From positions 733,501 to 797,500 of the forward strand of contig NZ_CP098023.1 in the NCBI RefSeq assembly GCF_030440425.1: a stretch of 64,000 nt of DNA. The letters run 5' to 3'. Within the stretch, counting starts at the first letter, position 1. Each line of letters begins with the position of its first letter. The notes beneath the pieces are model-generated. The model searched no databases, was not told the origin of the DNA, and saw only the letters and a list, made by a program, of their open reading frames with translations. This DNA is from Microbulbifer sp. MI-G (lineage in GTDB: Bacteria; Pseudomonadota; Gammaproteobacteria; Pseudomonadales; Cellvibrionaceae). The translations under genes and the position numbers were made by a program. Positions 27,220-36,435 of the stretch are shown piece by piece.

Positions 27220-29784
27220 TTAGCGACACACTGTATTGAGAACAGCTTGAGAGGTTTGCGGTTGTGCGCAGATAAGTTGAAAAGCAGGCAGGTTAAACCA
27301 TTCCGGGCTCATGCCCTGGGATAATAGCTGCTCCAGATAGTAATTTGCTGACTGCCATTCTCCGGCGAGGGCATACACCTGTACGGCAGTATATTTTGTA
27401 TAGGTATTTTCTGGAGCCTCCCTAAGTAACTTCATGGCTAGTGCTACCGAGCTTGCAGTGTTTCCAAGGTAAGCTAGAGCTAACGCTCGATGCTGCCAGT
27501 TAATGAGAGGAGAGTTTTCATTGGTGAGCAGAATGACTTGATTAAAGTATTCGTTGGCCTTGGCTTTATTTCCTTGCATCAAATAGACTTCCGCCATATG
27601 AAAGATTATTGCTATATTATTTGGAGAGTTCTGCAAAACCTCCTGGTAAACACTGAGTGCTTGCGAATATTTGCCCTGTAAAAAAAAGACTGTTCCCAGG
27701 TTACTTTTGGTACGCCAGGTGCGAACGCTTTTAGGGATTGTGGTAATGGCTTGTTCGGCAAATGTTATGTTTCCGAGTTCTAGCTCAATGGCTCCCAGAG
27801 CCGAGAGGGCTGGCCAGTATTCAGGCCATTGTTTATTTAGCTTTTGTAAAGTGCTTCTGGCGAAGTCATAGTCTGCAGTTGCCATCTGGTTGATGGCCAC
27901 CAGATAAGTGTTGTGGGGTGTAGGGTGTAGGCTTGTAGCCTGTTTTGCATAGGCAAGCCCTTCCGAGTAATTACCCTGTACAAATTGAAAGCGAGCAAAG
28001 TCGGCCAGTATAAGTGCGGAAGGGTAGCCACTGGACTGTAGTTTGCTCAATATGGATTCAAAGCCTTTTCGGTCCGCTCCAAGAGACTTGATTCTTAGTT
28101 TGGCTTCCAGTAGCACGAATTTATCAATGCCCGAGCCCTCTGCACTAGAGAGTATACCTAGAGTCGATGTGAGAACCTTTGAGTTGTTAGTGGCATTATA
28201 AATACCAGCTGCGACCTCTGCATAGGTTCTGTAGGTGTTGGTGTTTCTTGGGTATTTTGCAATTAATTCTTCTAAAAGATCCAAATCACTCTCTTGAAGT
28301 TTATCATTTTGGCTTAATCTGGATAATAATTCTAAATACTGGTTGTAGTCTACCGAGTCCATTTTTATTTCGGTGGTTGGCTTTTTGCGATAATCCTCTG
28401 GAAAGAGCGCTGTCGTATTATTGGTAATGGTATGCTGAGCTTTTTGAGCTTGACCTGAGTCTGTGAGAACAGTAAAGCTTGTCTGTTTTAGAATTTGATG
28501 ATTGTTAACCTTTATTCTTTGTAGCTCGATATTGCAACGAAGTTCTATACAATTTAATCGAGCTAGAAGTGCGTCAGTAATTCCTCTACTATTTAGTTTC
28601 TGAAGCTGTTCTTCAATGGTGGTATTTGTATTTGGCGTATGGCTTACAAGCGCGCTGGATTTTAACTGCGCGGTTGCATTTGTGAGGGCTTGGCGTACCA
28701 TTGCTGTAAATAGAGGCTTTGGGTTTTTTTCTCCTCGTATTGATATCTCACCGTTTAGTTGTACGGGTAAAATTGCAATGTATTGGGGCGGTAACTGCAT
28801 AAAAATTTGCCAAGCCCCAAATACTCCCGCACCCAGGAAGCTGCTTATTATGGTGATAAGCGCAGCAATATGCCTGCGCTTTTTACGGGGCTTGGTTAGC
28901 AGCTGGGTAACGGTTTCCGAGTATTGCTGGGTATTGCCAGTGATACCGTGCCTACCTACTAGCTCCAGTGCCTCATAGACCTGCTGAGCGGAATCCGGGC
29001 GCTGCTCGGGGCGTTTGGCCAGCAGACGGTCGAGCAGGGCGGCCAGTGGCTTTGGAATTTCGGACCAGGCTTGCTGGGGGGAAATATGTGGTTTACTGGT
29101 GATCTGCTGGGCAAAAGCCAGCGCACACAGCTCTCCGCGCTCAAACGGCTTTTTGCCGCAGAGCAATTCATAGGCAATGGTGCCCAGGCTGAATAGGTCG
29201 CTGCGGGCATCCATGGGAGCCCCTTTCAACTGCTCCGGGGACATGGCCTGCACGCTGCCTGCAATATGATCTTCGCGGGTCAGTTGCTGGTCGCAATCCA
29301 GGGCCTTGGCAATGCCAAAGTCGGTTATTTTGGCGATACCATCATGGGTGACAAGGATATTTTCTGGTTTGAGGTCTCGGTGAATAATACCCAGGGAGTG
29401 GGCCTTGTCCAGACCCTTGCAGATTTGCATCAGCAGATCCAGTTTCTCCCCGAGAGAGGCTCTGTGCTCGCGCATCCACTCCCTGAGTGTAACGCCCTCC
29501 ACCAGTTCCATCACCAGGGCAGTACGGGTGCCATCCTCCAGTACATCGTACAGTCGCACAATATTGGGGTGGTTGAGCCTTGCGAGAAGCTGTGCTTCGC
29601 GACGAAAACGGGCCTCTGCGGAGTCGCCCTTCAGGTCTGAGCGTAGTTGTTTAATGGCTACCTTGCGCCCAAGCTTGATATCTTTCGCCAGGTAGATGAC
29701 ACCCATCCCACCGGCGCCCAGGGTGCCCTCTACACTGTAGCGGCCTTGATATACCTCTGTTTTCTCCAGCGCGGCTACGTCCAT
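27220..29784 (-). CDS. Ser/Thr protein kinase with transmembrane segment and TPR-like C-terminus
   Basis: 854 residues. The N-terminal Hanks-type kinase domain (about residues 15-275) has the glycine loop GAGGMGVIYLA, VAIKQL lysine, catalytic HRDLKPEN, DFG, and SPEQ in place of APE. A basic stretch (KPRKKRRH) and one hydrophobic helix near residues 305-330 anchor it in the inner membrane. The exported part has a SPEC-like/curli-type beta region and then degenerate TPRs (for example SNLGTVFFLQGKYSQALSVYQEVL). This is the PknB-like architecture of many gammaproteobacteria. An FHA-domain regulator gene lies directly upstream on the same strand, and another FHA protein 5 kb away; both could read its phosphorylation. 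Substrates are not known. Confidence 0.9.
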   Translation of the reverse strand: MDVAALEKTEVYQGRYSVEGTLGAGGMGVIYLAKDIKLGRKVAIKQLRSDLKGDSAEARFRREAQLLARLNHPNIVRLYDVLEDGTRTALVMELVEGVTLREWMREHRASLGEKLDLLMQICKGLDKAHSLGIIHRDLKPENILVTHDGIAKITDFGIAKALDCDQQLTREDHIAGSVQAMSPEQLKGAPMDARSDLFSLGTIAYELLCGKKPFERGELCALAFAQQITSKPHISPQQAWSEIPKPLAALLDRLLAKRPEQRPDSAQQVYEALELVGRHGITGNTQQYSETVTQLLTKPRKKRRHIAALITIISSFLGAGVFGAWQIFMQLPPQYIAILPVQLNGEISIRGEKNPKPLFTAMVRQALTNATAQLKSSALVSHTPNTNTTIEEQLQKLNSRGITDALLARLNCIELRCNIELQRIKVNNHQILKQTSFTVLTDSGQAQKAQHTITNNTTALFPEDYRKKPTTEIKMDSVDYNQYLELLSRLSQNDKLQESDLDLLEELIAKYPRNTNTYRTYAEVAAGIYNATNNSKVLTSTLGILSSAEGSGIDKFVLLEAKLRIKSLGADRKGFESILSKLQSSGYPSALILADFARFQFVQGNYSEGLAYAKQATSLHPTPHNTYLVAINQMATADYDFARSTLQKLNKQWPEYWPALSALGAIELELGNITFAEQAITTIPKSVRTWRTKSNLGTVFFLQGKYSQALSVYQEVLQNSPNNIAIIFHMAEVYLMQGNKAKANEYFNQVILLTNENSPLINWQHRALALAYLGNTASSVALAMKLLREAPENTYTKYTAVQVYALAGEWQSANYYLEQLLSQGMSPEWFNLPAFQLICAQPQTSQAVLNTVCR

Positions 29785-30402
29785 TGTACTTTGATCTTTC
29801 TGGGTAGACGGGGGATTTTACCCGATGACACGGGTTCGTGAAGACATATCTCTTTAATCAAAGTGGCATGGTTCACGTTATCTTATTGCTTTTGGGTAGT
29901 TGGTAATTCTATGGGGAGAACATAACATAGGTGAGTTGGTACGCAAATCATGAAAATTGATGTGGGTGACAATGCTTTCACAGCTGCTACTGATAAAAAG
30001 TGATTGAAGTTGGCTACAATTCATGGGCTGGACTAGTCAAATGAAAGCGAGCATATAGTTTGCGATACGCTGACTACTTCTTTTCAGCAGCACAGACATC
30101 AGTATAAAATTTGACCAGCTGTAATCAAAACCGAGCCAAGTAAGCCGTGATCTTTTGGGTTGGGAAGCTTTTCCTCAGCTTGAATCCTCCGGTGAAGGTA
30201 AACAGTCGCTGTTGTGAGATTTTGCATTTCTCATTCAAGCCGTAATCTTCTCCCCTTGTTGGTAAGGCTTCATCAGGTTCACAACCGGTTTTCCTTTCTG
30301 CCTAAGACCTTTTGTTGACTTTTCTGTAATTTATACAATTGGAATTGGCCATTAATCGATTGAGTACCACTTTCCTTGTGGTACTCGGGTTCGTGACCTG
30401 GT
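29785..30402. other. Intergenic region between the kinase and FHA regulator genes
   Basis: About 620 bases without a supportable gene. It must hold the kinase promoter. Faint coding-like patches on the minus strand around 30100-30340 contain stops and are not assigned. Confidence 0.4.
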
Positions 30403-31377
30403 TTACTCCTCCTCAGAGTCAGTCCTGGCCTCCAGTTGGGTACTTTTGTGGATCTCAAACTGGTGGCAGCCTAAACGAATTTCCCATGATCGACGCTCTA
30501 CAAGGTTTGAGATGTCTACCGCATCCGGCAGCGACTCGGAAATCTGTTTGCGGGCCCGGAAAATCTGCGTGTTCAGGTGGTTGACCGTGATGCCCAATTC
30601 GTGCGTAGCAACCTGAATGGAAACCCAGCCCTGGGAATCCTGGTCCATACCGTCTTGCATATCCTTAAAGCGCGCTCGCGCCAGATAGAGTAGCAGGTAG
30701 TTGTGAATGCGTGCCGGAAGAGGCTGTGTCAACTCTTCCTGTTGTAACTGCAGTTGTACATGTTCTTCATGGGCGCTGACCGAGAAGCGCAGGTGAAAAT
30801 CGGTAATGCTCAGCTGCTGCAAAGCCAATTCTTTGGTGGCCCCCTGGTTGTCGGCCAGAAACAGCTGCCAACTGCACAAACCGCAGTCAATGCGGTCACC
30901 GTGGCCAACCAGGGATCTGTTGCCGCCCTCGACTGAGTTGCCGGTGAACTCATATTGCCACTGCCCGGCAATGGGATTGAAATGCAGGCTTGCCAGAGGT
31001 TCGCTTTCATTCGGCAACAAATGGTAATGTTCCAGCAATTGGGCTTCCCCGGTTCGGAGATCAATCAGTAGATTCTCAGGTGCGTCGAGGTTCTCGACAA
31101 CCCAGATGGGATTGTTTGCCCGGCCAAAACAGATTTTATCACCGTGTTGCAGGGAGTAATTCTTGGCGGGAACCAATTGTTGATCGTTGAGCCAGGTTCC
31201 ATTGCGACTGAGGTCGCGAATATTCCAATGGGTACCGGTCCACTGGATGGCTGCGTGGATACCGGAAATCTCGGCGGTGGTTATACGGGTATCCACGGCG
31301 CCCTGGCGGCGACCGATTGTATGGTGCGCTACAAGATAAACCGGTTGATCTCTTTCTGGATGTTGCAGGTAAGCCAT
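30403..31377 (-). CDS. FHA-domain protein with a putative C-terminal DNA-binding region
   Basis: 324 residues. The FHA domain spans about residues 15-90 (HHTIGRRQGAVDTRI, ISGIHAAIQW, IRDLSRNGTWLN). The middle is beta-rich. Residues 225-300 look like a helix-turn-helix/winged-helix region (LYLARARFKDMQDGM, WVSIQVATHELGITVNHLNTQIFRAR), similar to transcriptional-regulator C-termini of the OmpR/SARP type, so a phosphothreonine-responsive regulator is likely. It lies upstream of the Ser/Thr kinase on the same strand with a 618-base gap, so is not simply co-transcribed. A GacA-type site is found about 150 bases upstream. Confidence 0.78.
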   Translation of the reverse strand: MAYLQHPERDQPVYLVAHHTIGRRQGAVDTRITTAEISGIHAAIQWTGTHWNIRDLSRNGTWLNDQQLVPAKNYSLQHGDKICFGRANNPIWVVENLDAPENLLIDLRTGEAQLLEHYHLLPNESEPLASLHFNPIAGQWQYEFTGNSVEGGNRSLVGHGDRIDCGLCSWQLFLADNQGATKELALQQLSITDFHLRFSVSAHEEHVQLQLQQEELTQPLPARIHNYLLLYLARARFKDMQDGMDQDSQGWVSIQVATHELGITVNHLNTQIFRARKQISESLPDAVDISNLVERRSWEIRLGCHQFEIHKSTQLEARTDSEEE

Positions 31378-31522
31378 TTCTTGTGTCCTGTTACCGGAGC
31401 CTCCTTGCGGGTAAGACTGTTATTACTTCAAAGCCAGGCGCGGGCTTAATCACATAGGGTAAGACAAATCCTGGGATTATTGGGGCCATTGTCGCGCTGA
31501 GCACTTGCTCAAAATTGTTATG

Positions 31523-31540
31523 AGTGAGCATTCGCTTACA
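31523..31540. promoter_or_regulatory. Second, weaker GacA/UvrY-type site
   Basis: AGTGAG-CATTCG-CTTACA fits TGTAAG-N6-CTTACA at 10 of 12 specified bases. On the minus strand AATAAT (31476-31481) lies about 53 bases away, nearly the same spacing as at the sRNA, so it could serve the FHA regulator gene (start 31377). The site is palindromic and could also act to the right. Confidence 0.35.
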
Positions 31541-31599
31541 AGGTGTGTAAGTTGCTCAGTGTTATTTTGTCATTTATACCTATCTGAAGGGTGATTGCA

Positions 31600-31737
31600 A
31601 TGTTTGCGATTACTATCCCGCATTCGAGTTGGCCTTCTGCGACATTTCCCGGCGCTTTCCTTGAAAAACTGGCAAACTTGCTCAGAATCTTTGGTTATTC
31701 ATTGATGCCCGCTAGCCCCGGGGTTGTGTGGAGCTAA
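31600..31737 (+). CDS. Candidate 45-residue small protein
   Basis: ATG at 31600 follows GAAGGGTG at about 7 bases and the frame is open for 45 codons. The product starts MFAITIPHSSWPSATF and has a central amphipathic segment (FLEKLANLLRIFGYSL). No homologue is known to me; a chance ORF is quite possible. Confidence 0.22.
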   Translation: MFAITIPHSSWPSATFPGAFLEKLANLLRIFGYSLMPASPGVVWS

Positions 31738-31866
31738 GTTTGGGTTTCTGCTTAGAATATCCACACTTGGCTACTTCGACAGGAGCTAATTAGATTTCTG
31801 GGTATCAAGCCATGACCGCGGCGGCAGTATGCGCCTTGCCGGATAGGTTTTGCGGGAACTCAAATT

Positions 31867-31898
31867 AAGGGCCCAGCCAGGTATGGCCAAAGGCCCTT
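31867..31898 (-). terminator. Hairpin behind yceI
   Basis: AAGGGCC / GGCCCTT with an 18-base loop starts 27 bases after the yceI stop on the minus strand. The following U-run is short (TTAATTT). Confidence 0.5.
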
Positions 31899-31924
31899 TA
31901 TAGGTCGGAGTGGAACCTCTGAGC

Positions 31925-32494
31925 CTAGATTCTGATTCCCTCGATATCCAGAATCATCTCCACTGTCTGCGATGCAGGACCCAGGTTGTAATCAATACCG
32001 AAGTCTTTCAGCTCAAACTCTGTGGTCCCGCTAAAGCCCTGGCGGTAGCCTCCCCATGGGTCCTTGCCCCCGCCAATGTTGGTTACCTGAATGGTTATTG
32101 GCTTGGTGATACCATGCAGGGTCAATTCGCCATTCAGGCGTGCCTTGCCATTTTCCAGGGGTTCAAAACTGGTGCTTTTGAAAGTGGCGGTTGGGAATTT
32201 GGCCGTATTGAGGAAATCTGCTCCGCGAAGGTGTTTGTCCCGTTCGGCGTGGTTGCTGTTCAGGCTGGTCACATCGATATTGACATTGACCGATGACGCC
32301 TCGGGCTTTTTGTCATCGTAGAAGAAAGAACCGTTAAAGTCGTCAAAGCGGCCATAGAGCCAACTGTAACCCAGGTGTTTGATGCGAAATTGAACAAAAG
32401 CGTGAGCGCCTTTGGTATCAATTTGGTACTCCGCAGCCTGTGCCGTGGCACCCAACAACAGCATTGCTAAGACAAGTGCGATGGGCTTTTTCAT
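31925..32494 (-). CDS. YceI family periplasmic protein
   Basis: 189 residues with a signal peptide (MKKPIALVLAMLLLGATAQA) and the lipocalin-like YceI fold: YQIDTKGAHAFVQFRIKHLGYSWLYGRF near the N-terminus, ERDKHLRGADFLNTAKFP, and LNGELTLHGITKPI. Family members bind polyisoprenoids in the periplasm. Its start overlaps the end of the cytochrome b561 gene by 4 bases (ATGA), the usual pairing, so the two form an operon. Confidence 0.92.
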   Translation of the reverse strand: MKKPIALVLAMLLLGATAQAAEYQIDTKGAHAFVQFRIKHLGYSWLYGRFDDFNGSFFYDDKKPEASSVNVNIDVTSLNSNHAERDKHLRGADFLNTAKFPTATFKSTSFEPLENGKARLNGELTLHGITKPITIQVTNIGGGKDPWGGYRQGFSGTTEFELKDFGIDYNLGPASQTVEMILDIEGIRI

Positions 32495-33114
32495 AGTGTA
32501 GTTTCCTTTGTTGTACTTGTGAGTGTCGTTTGCTTTTGAACACGATTACTGCTTGAAGAGTGATTTGTCGGGGTGCCCAGCATTTTAAGCAGGGTTGTAT
32601 CCCGGTTGATAAAGTGGTGCTTCAAAGCGGCCAGGGCATGTACTGCGATCAGAGCCATCAGGCTCCAGGCGAGTATTTCATGCACGCGGCCGGCAATATC
32701 CTCCTGGTTTGGGATGCCCTGGATAGTGGACGGTAGGCTGAACCAGCCAAACACTTCAATTGCTCGCCCATCTGCGGTAGAGATCAGGTATCCCGATAAC
32801 ATGATGATCAATAATATCAAATAGATAAAGCCATGGGTGAGCCTGGCAGCCAGGGTTTGCCACGGTGGGGTAGTGGGCAGAGTTTGTGGGGAAGGATTAA
32901 AAGTGCGCCATAGCAATCGAAATACGAGCAGGAACAGCATCAGTATGCCAATACTTTTATGGATGTCTGGTGCCTTCTGATACCAGGGATCGTAGTAGGA
33001 TAATTGGCGCATCCACCATCCGAGCGCAAAAAGACCGATAATGCCTGGTGCCATCAGCCAGTGTAATGTGATGGCGATACAGCCGTAGTGAGTCTGGTGA
33101 TTCCTGAAGCGCAC
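32491..33114 (-). CDS. Cytochrome b561 family protein
   Basis: 207 residues with four hydrophobic helices and the paired histidines expected for two haem b groups: ITLHWLMAPG, PDIHKSIGILM, VHEILAWSLMALIAVHALAALKHHF. The C-terminal 30 residues are a Ser/Thr-rich hydrophilic tail. It transfers electrons across or within the inner membrane, often from quinol. It is first in the operon with yceI, an association seen in many proteobacteria. GGAGGTAGAA precedes the ATG. Confidence 0.9.
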   Translation of the reverse strand: MRFRNHQTHYGCIAITLHWLMAPGIIGLFALGWWMRQLSYYDPWYQKAPDIHKSIGILMLFLLVFRLLWRTFNPSPQTLPTTPPWQTLAARLTHGFIYLILLIIMLSGYLISTADGRAIEVFGWFSLPSTIQGIPNQEDIAGRVHEILAWSLMALIAVHALAALKHHFINRDTTLLKMLGTPTNHSSSSNRVQKQTTLTSTTKETTL

Positions 33115-33267
33115 GTTCTACCTCCAGAAGGCTTTGGTTTCTGTGTTTTGAGATCGAAGCTAGGGTATCGCCTTTATGGTCTGTGACCAATGCAGGCCTG
33201 CGACTGTGGGAGCGAGAAAGAACAGGATCAATAGTAAGTAATCACTTACTTATCGGTGAAATTTTGA

Positions 33268-33933
33268 TTAATGAGCGCGGGGTTGAGCATGTTGGCGTTC
33301 AGCAGCGAGAAGTACTTGTTCACAGTCATTGCGATCCAGTGATGGGGAATCATTGGCAAGCTGTTCTGCCAGCCAACTGACAGAGTGGTGCTTCCCATTC
33401 AGGGCCAACTGCTCCAACTGCCAGATCACATCGAGTAATAACTGGCGTTCCAAACTGCTGTCTGTTTCCTGGGGGGAGAACAGGCGAGGCTCAAGCTGCT
33501 CAAGATCACTGCGCTTCAATACCAGCTCCGCCAGGCTCGGATACCAGCGGCTGCTATAGGGCTCAGGGCGCTGGTTATAGTCAAAGGTAATGCGCAGTCG
33601 ATTGCCCTCGGCGTCCTCCAGCAGGGGGGTATCCTGCTCGTAGGCGGGCAGAGCCGGGTTATGGCGCAGAATCCCAACAATGGCATGCCAGTCGCTGCGA
33701 TTATCAGTGCAGAGCCGCAGGGGCTCTACCAGCTCCTGGATTCCAAAACGGTCCTGAAAGGTCAATTTCTGCCCGGGGCGGTACCAGTAGAGGTCGAGGA
33801 GTTGCTCCTCGGCAAGATCTGCGAGATGGGCGCTGGTGAGTGGTTCTTCCGCCAGGGCGCTCAAGTGACTGATGGCCTGCTGGACACTCAGCCACTGTTT
33901 GCGATGGAAATGTTTGCCTGTAGTAGTTCCCAT
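33268..33933 (-). CDS. Hypothetical protein
   Basis: 221 residues from ATG 33933, chosen because AGGAG lies 8 bases upstream; an ATG 20 codons earlier has no such site. No signal peptide or membrane segment. The sequence is mixed helical, Leu/Glu/Gln-rich (SVQQAISHLSALAEEPLTS; DSSLERQLLLDVIWQLEQLALNG), with a Tyr/Trp/Pro-rich centre (YSSRWYPSLAELV). I do not recognise a family, and the neighbours give no hint. Its downstream side faces cytochrome b561. Confidence 0.65.
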   Translation of the reverse strand: MGTTTGKHFHRKQWLSVQQAISHLSALAEEPLTSAHLADLAEEQLLDLYWYRPGQKLTFQDRFGIQELVEPLRLCTDNRSDWHAIVGILRHNPALPAYEQDTPLLEDAEGNRLRITFDYNQRPEPYSSRWYPSLAELVLKRSDLEQLEPRLFSPQETDSSLERQLLLDVIWQLEQLALNGKHHSVSWLAEQLANDSPSLDRNDCEQVLLAAERQHAQPRAH

Positions 33934-34729
33934 GCGCGACTCCTGGCGTGGTATCGCAATCTCCGAAAGCTGGACCCGGCAGGCTTTAACCACCGAGCCC
34001 GGGTTTGTGGTGCCAATGCCATGATTTTCCGTATAGGGTTGGGTAGTGCAAATTATGCCGTAACCTCCAGCTCAGGCACATCTGCCGAACTAAAACGGAT
34101 AGCGTGTCCGCACTTGTTGTCACTGAACAGTTTAGCAGCCAAAAAAAACCGTTTGCCTGGAAACCTTTGGTATCGGGATGGCACATAAGTTCAATGGTGT
34201 CTGAAGTGAAAAAGAGCTTTATGGGATTGGCAGAAAAGGTACAATGACGCTTTTTACTTTCTCGGGATATGGGGCCCAAACTCCCTTTTCGACTTGTTTA
34301 CAGCCGGTATTTTATCTGTTCCACCTCTCTGAAGTCTTCTTCGAGAGGTCGGAGTAAATCAGACTAAATGGTCAAAAAACATCAAGTCGCCATTGTTGGG
34401 CCGGATAGCAGAATTACGACCGTGCCATGGTGTTTGCTCGTGGACGGCAGAAAAGTGAGTAAAGTTCCACATTGCGATAGCGGCCATTCTTGGCATGTGT
34501 GTATCACTGTGGGAGCAACTCCGGCTGAATTTTAAAATGGACAAAGCGACGGGGTAGAGACCGGATGTCTCATTATGACCAGCAAGAGCCGGAACCGGGT
34601 AAGCGAGTCCTGCACCGGCGGGTATTGCACGGTTATCAGAGGCTGAGTAATCACCTACTAAAGGCTGGCCACTTGCCTCTGCTATAGAAAAAAACTTTAT
34701 GCTCTGTTAAGACAACATAGAAGTGCAAA
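33934..34729. other. Long intergenic region before the acyltransferase gene
   Basis: About 800 bases without a supportable gene. A hairpin CCTCTC...GAGAGG (about 34324-34348) and a small hairpin GAGAC-CGGAT-GTCTC (near 34557) are the only structures I see. Frames on both strands lack Shine-Dalgarno sequences and recognisable products. Confidence 0.4.
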
Positions 34730-35635
34730 ATGTTAAATTTTTTCCACTCCTCAGTGATTTTGGTTTTGGCCTCGAGCCTGTTGGCAGTTGTGACTATTAT
34801 CTGTTTCTTGCCAATTTTATTTTTTGTGGTGCTTCGATTGCTCCTCCCCTTTTCTGGTTTGCGCAAGTTCTTTTCCTCCATATTTATGGGAATTGCGGGT
34901 GTATGGATTACTCTGAACAAAGGATGGATGAAACTAACCCAGAAAATGCACTGGGATGTACAGGGAGCGGAAAATCTTGATAAAAACGGTTGGTATCTGG
35001 TCACCTCCAATCATCAGAGCTGGGCTGACATCTTTGTGCTGCAATCAGTTTTCAACCGCAAAATCCCTTTTCTAAAATTCTTTATCAAGCAGGAACTGAT
35101 TAAGGTCCCAGTGATGGGAATATGCTGGTGGGCACTGGATTTTCCCTTTATGAAACGCTACAGCAAGACGTTTCTGGAGAAGCATCCGGAAATGCGTGGT
35201 AAGGACCTGGAAGTCACCCGGAAAGCCTGTGAGCACTTCAAGCTTATTCCAACCAGCATTATGAACTTTTTGGAAGGAACGCGTTTTACCCGTGAAAAAC
35301 ATGATAGGCAGGGTTCGCCATTCAAATATCTGCTAAAACCCAAGTCTGGCGGTATTGCCTTTGCCATGCAAAGTATGGGTAAACAACTCAGTCAATTACT
35401 GAATATCACCATTGTGTATCCCGATGGGATTCCTTCATTTGTGGATTTTCTTGCCGGTAAGATGAAGCGGGTGATTGTCCGTGTGGAGCATATTCAAATT
35501 CCGCAGAAGTTTGTCATTTCAGATTATGCCAATGACCAGGTGTTTCGCGCTGAATTTAACCGTTGGGTGAATGAACTGTGGACGCAAAAGGATTCTCTGG
35601 TTGAAAGGTTGCTTGCAAATACTGCCAGAGCATAG
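34730..35635 (+). CDS. PlsC-family membrane acyltransferase (YihG-like)
   Basis: 301 residues. One or two N-terminal hydrophobic helices (residues 5-40) are followed by the acyltransferase blocks NHQSWADIF (NHxxxxD), FPFMKRYSK, FLEGTRFT (EGTR) and the VYPDGIPSF region. This set is typical of lysophosphatidic-acid-type acyltransferases and most like YihG, which introduces acyl chains into phospholipids at the inner membrane. It stands alone, divergent from its upstream neighbour. The ribosome-binding site is weak. Confidence 0.87.
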   Translation: MLNFFHSSVILVLASSLLAVVTIICFLPILFFVVLRLLLPFSGLRKFFSSIFMGIAGVWITLNKGWMKLTQKMHWDVQGAENLDKNGWYLVTSNHQSWADIFVLQSVFNRKIPFLKFFIKQELIKVPVMGICWWALDFPFMKRYSKTFLEKHPEMRGKDLEVTRKACEHFKLIPTSIMNFLEGTRFTREKHDRQGSPFKYLLKPKSGGIAFAMQSMGKQLSQLLNITIVYPDGIPSFVDFLAGKMKRVIVRVEHIQIPQKFVISDYANDQVFRAEFNRWVNELWTQKDSLVERLLANTARA

Positions 35636-35718
35636 ACTTTTTGAAATGAATAAAGCTGATGAAACCTGCTGTTCTTTCCGGTGACCACTCCATCCCAAAA
35701 ACACGCAGTCTCTTCGAG

Positions 35719-36156
35719 CTATAACCAGATGGGCAGCTGCGCGCGTATCTTTTCTGGCTGAAAATCCACTAGATTTTTGCCTGTCTCGCCGGCGACAGTC
35801 GCACGGGTTGGTATTTTGAGAGCATTGCGTAAACTGCCAACCATGTAGGGCTCTGCTACAATGTACAATTTTTCATAGCGGCCTTCCTGCCTGCCCCGCT
35901 CTAGTTTTTTGGCAATCTGTTTAGCGAATTTATCTCCGCTGCGGCGGTGTATTTCAGAGAAGTTGCCCAACGCGTGGCGGCCTTGACCGTGGCTGTCAAA
36001 ACTGCGCCCCGGGGCATCACTCTCCTGCTCGCGCCCTGGTAATCGGGATTCCGGATGAAAAAGATCTTCGATTTCCCGGAGTTGCCCTGCGCGCTTCTGG
36101 GCCTCGAAAATTCTGGCTTGGGACTGGTTGGCCACCAGGATCCATGCTAGTGCCAT
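35719..36156 (-). CDS. Host attachment protein family (PF10116-type)
   Basis: 145 residues from ATG 36156, preceded by GGGGGGAA. The sequence WILVANQSQARIFEAQK at the N-terminus, a charged middle with DSHGQGRHALG, and LYIVAEPYMVGSLRNAL match the family named for an Agrobacterium attachment protein; its fold resembles the eRF1/Pelota-like domain and its function in free-living bacteria is not settled. It lies next to an Hsp20 and a CBS protein gene, a combination often linked to stress physiology. No signal peptide. Confidence 0.8.
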   Translation of the reverse strand: MALAWILVANQSQARIFEAQKRAGQLREIEDLFHPESRLPGREQESDAPGRSFDSHGQGRHALGNFSEIHRRSGDKFAKQIAKKLERGRQEGRYEKLYIVAEPYMVGSLRNALKIPTRATVAGETGKNLVDFQPEKIRAQLPIWL

Positions 36157-36361
36157 AACGATTCCCCCCACTGTTTCTACACCTTTATGCTAGTTAAATA
36201 CTACGCCAACAGCGAAAGAGTATTGGCCAGCCGACCAGTGTACTGTTCGATGAGAAATAAAAAGTAATTAAAAAGCAATTTTTAATGCTGTTTGTGATGG
36301 TTACAGCGGGCGTTCCTCTCTCCCGAGTGCTGTTGGATTTTCTAGAATGAACTAAAGATGC

Positions 36362-36435
36362 GAGAGACACAGGCTTGGACTCACACGTCACGCCCGTGTC
36401 TCTTGCTGTATGGTGGAAGTAAAGAGGTTGTAATT
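36362..36435 (+). promoter_or_regulatory. Candidate ROSE-like RNA thermometer in the hsp20 leader
   Basis: Two hairpins can form before the hsp20 start. AGAGACAC (36363-36370) pairs with GTGTCTCT (36396-36403). CTCTTGCT (36400-36407) can pair with AGTAAAGAG (36418-36426), one A bulged, which covers the Shine-Dalgarno AAAGAGG (36421-36427). The TTGCT opposite the Shine-Dalgarno is the hallmark of ROSE elements in front of small heat shock genes. Thermosensing is inferred. Confidence 0.5.

Larger units (their letters stand above)
31378..31924. other. Intergenic region, FHA regulator promoter side
   Basis: About 550 bases containing a GacA-type site (31523-31540), a candidate small ORF (31600-31737) and the terminator-like hairpin behind yceI. 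Nothing else is recognised. Confidence 0.4.

Noticed and set aside
30100..30340. A possible IS-derived minus-strand coding remnant
   Set aside because: Only short patches between stops, with no match I can name.
34324..34348. Hairpin CCTCTC...GAGAGG as a terminator
   Set aside because: No T-run follows on either strand and no gene ends next to it.
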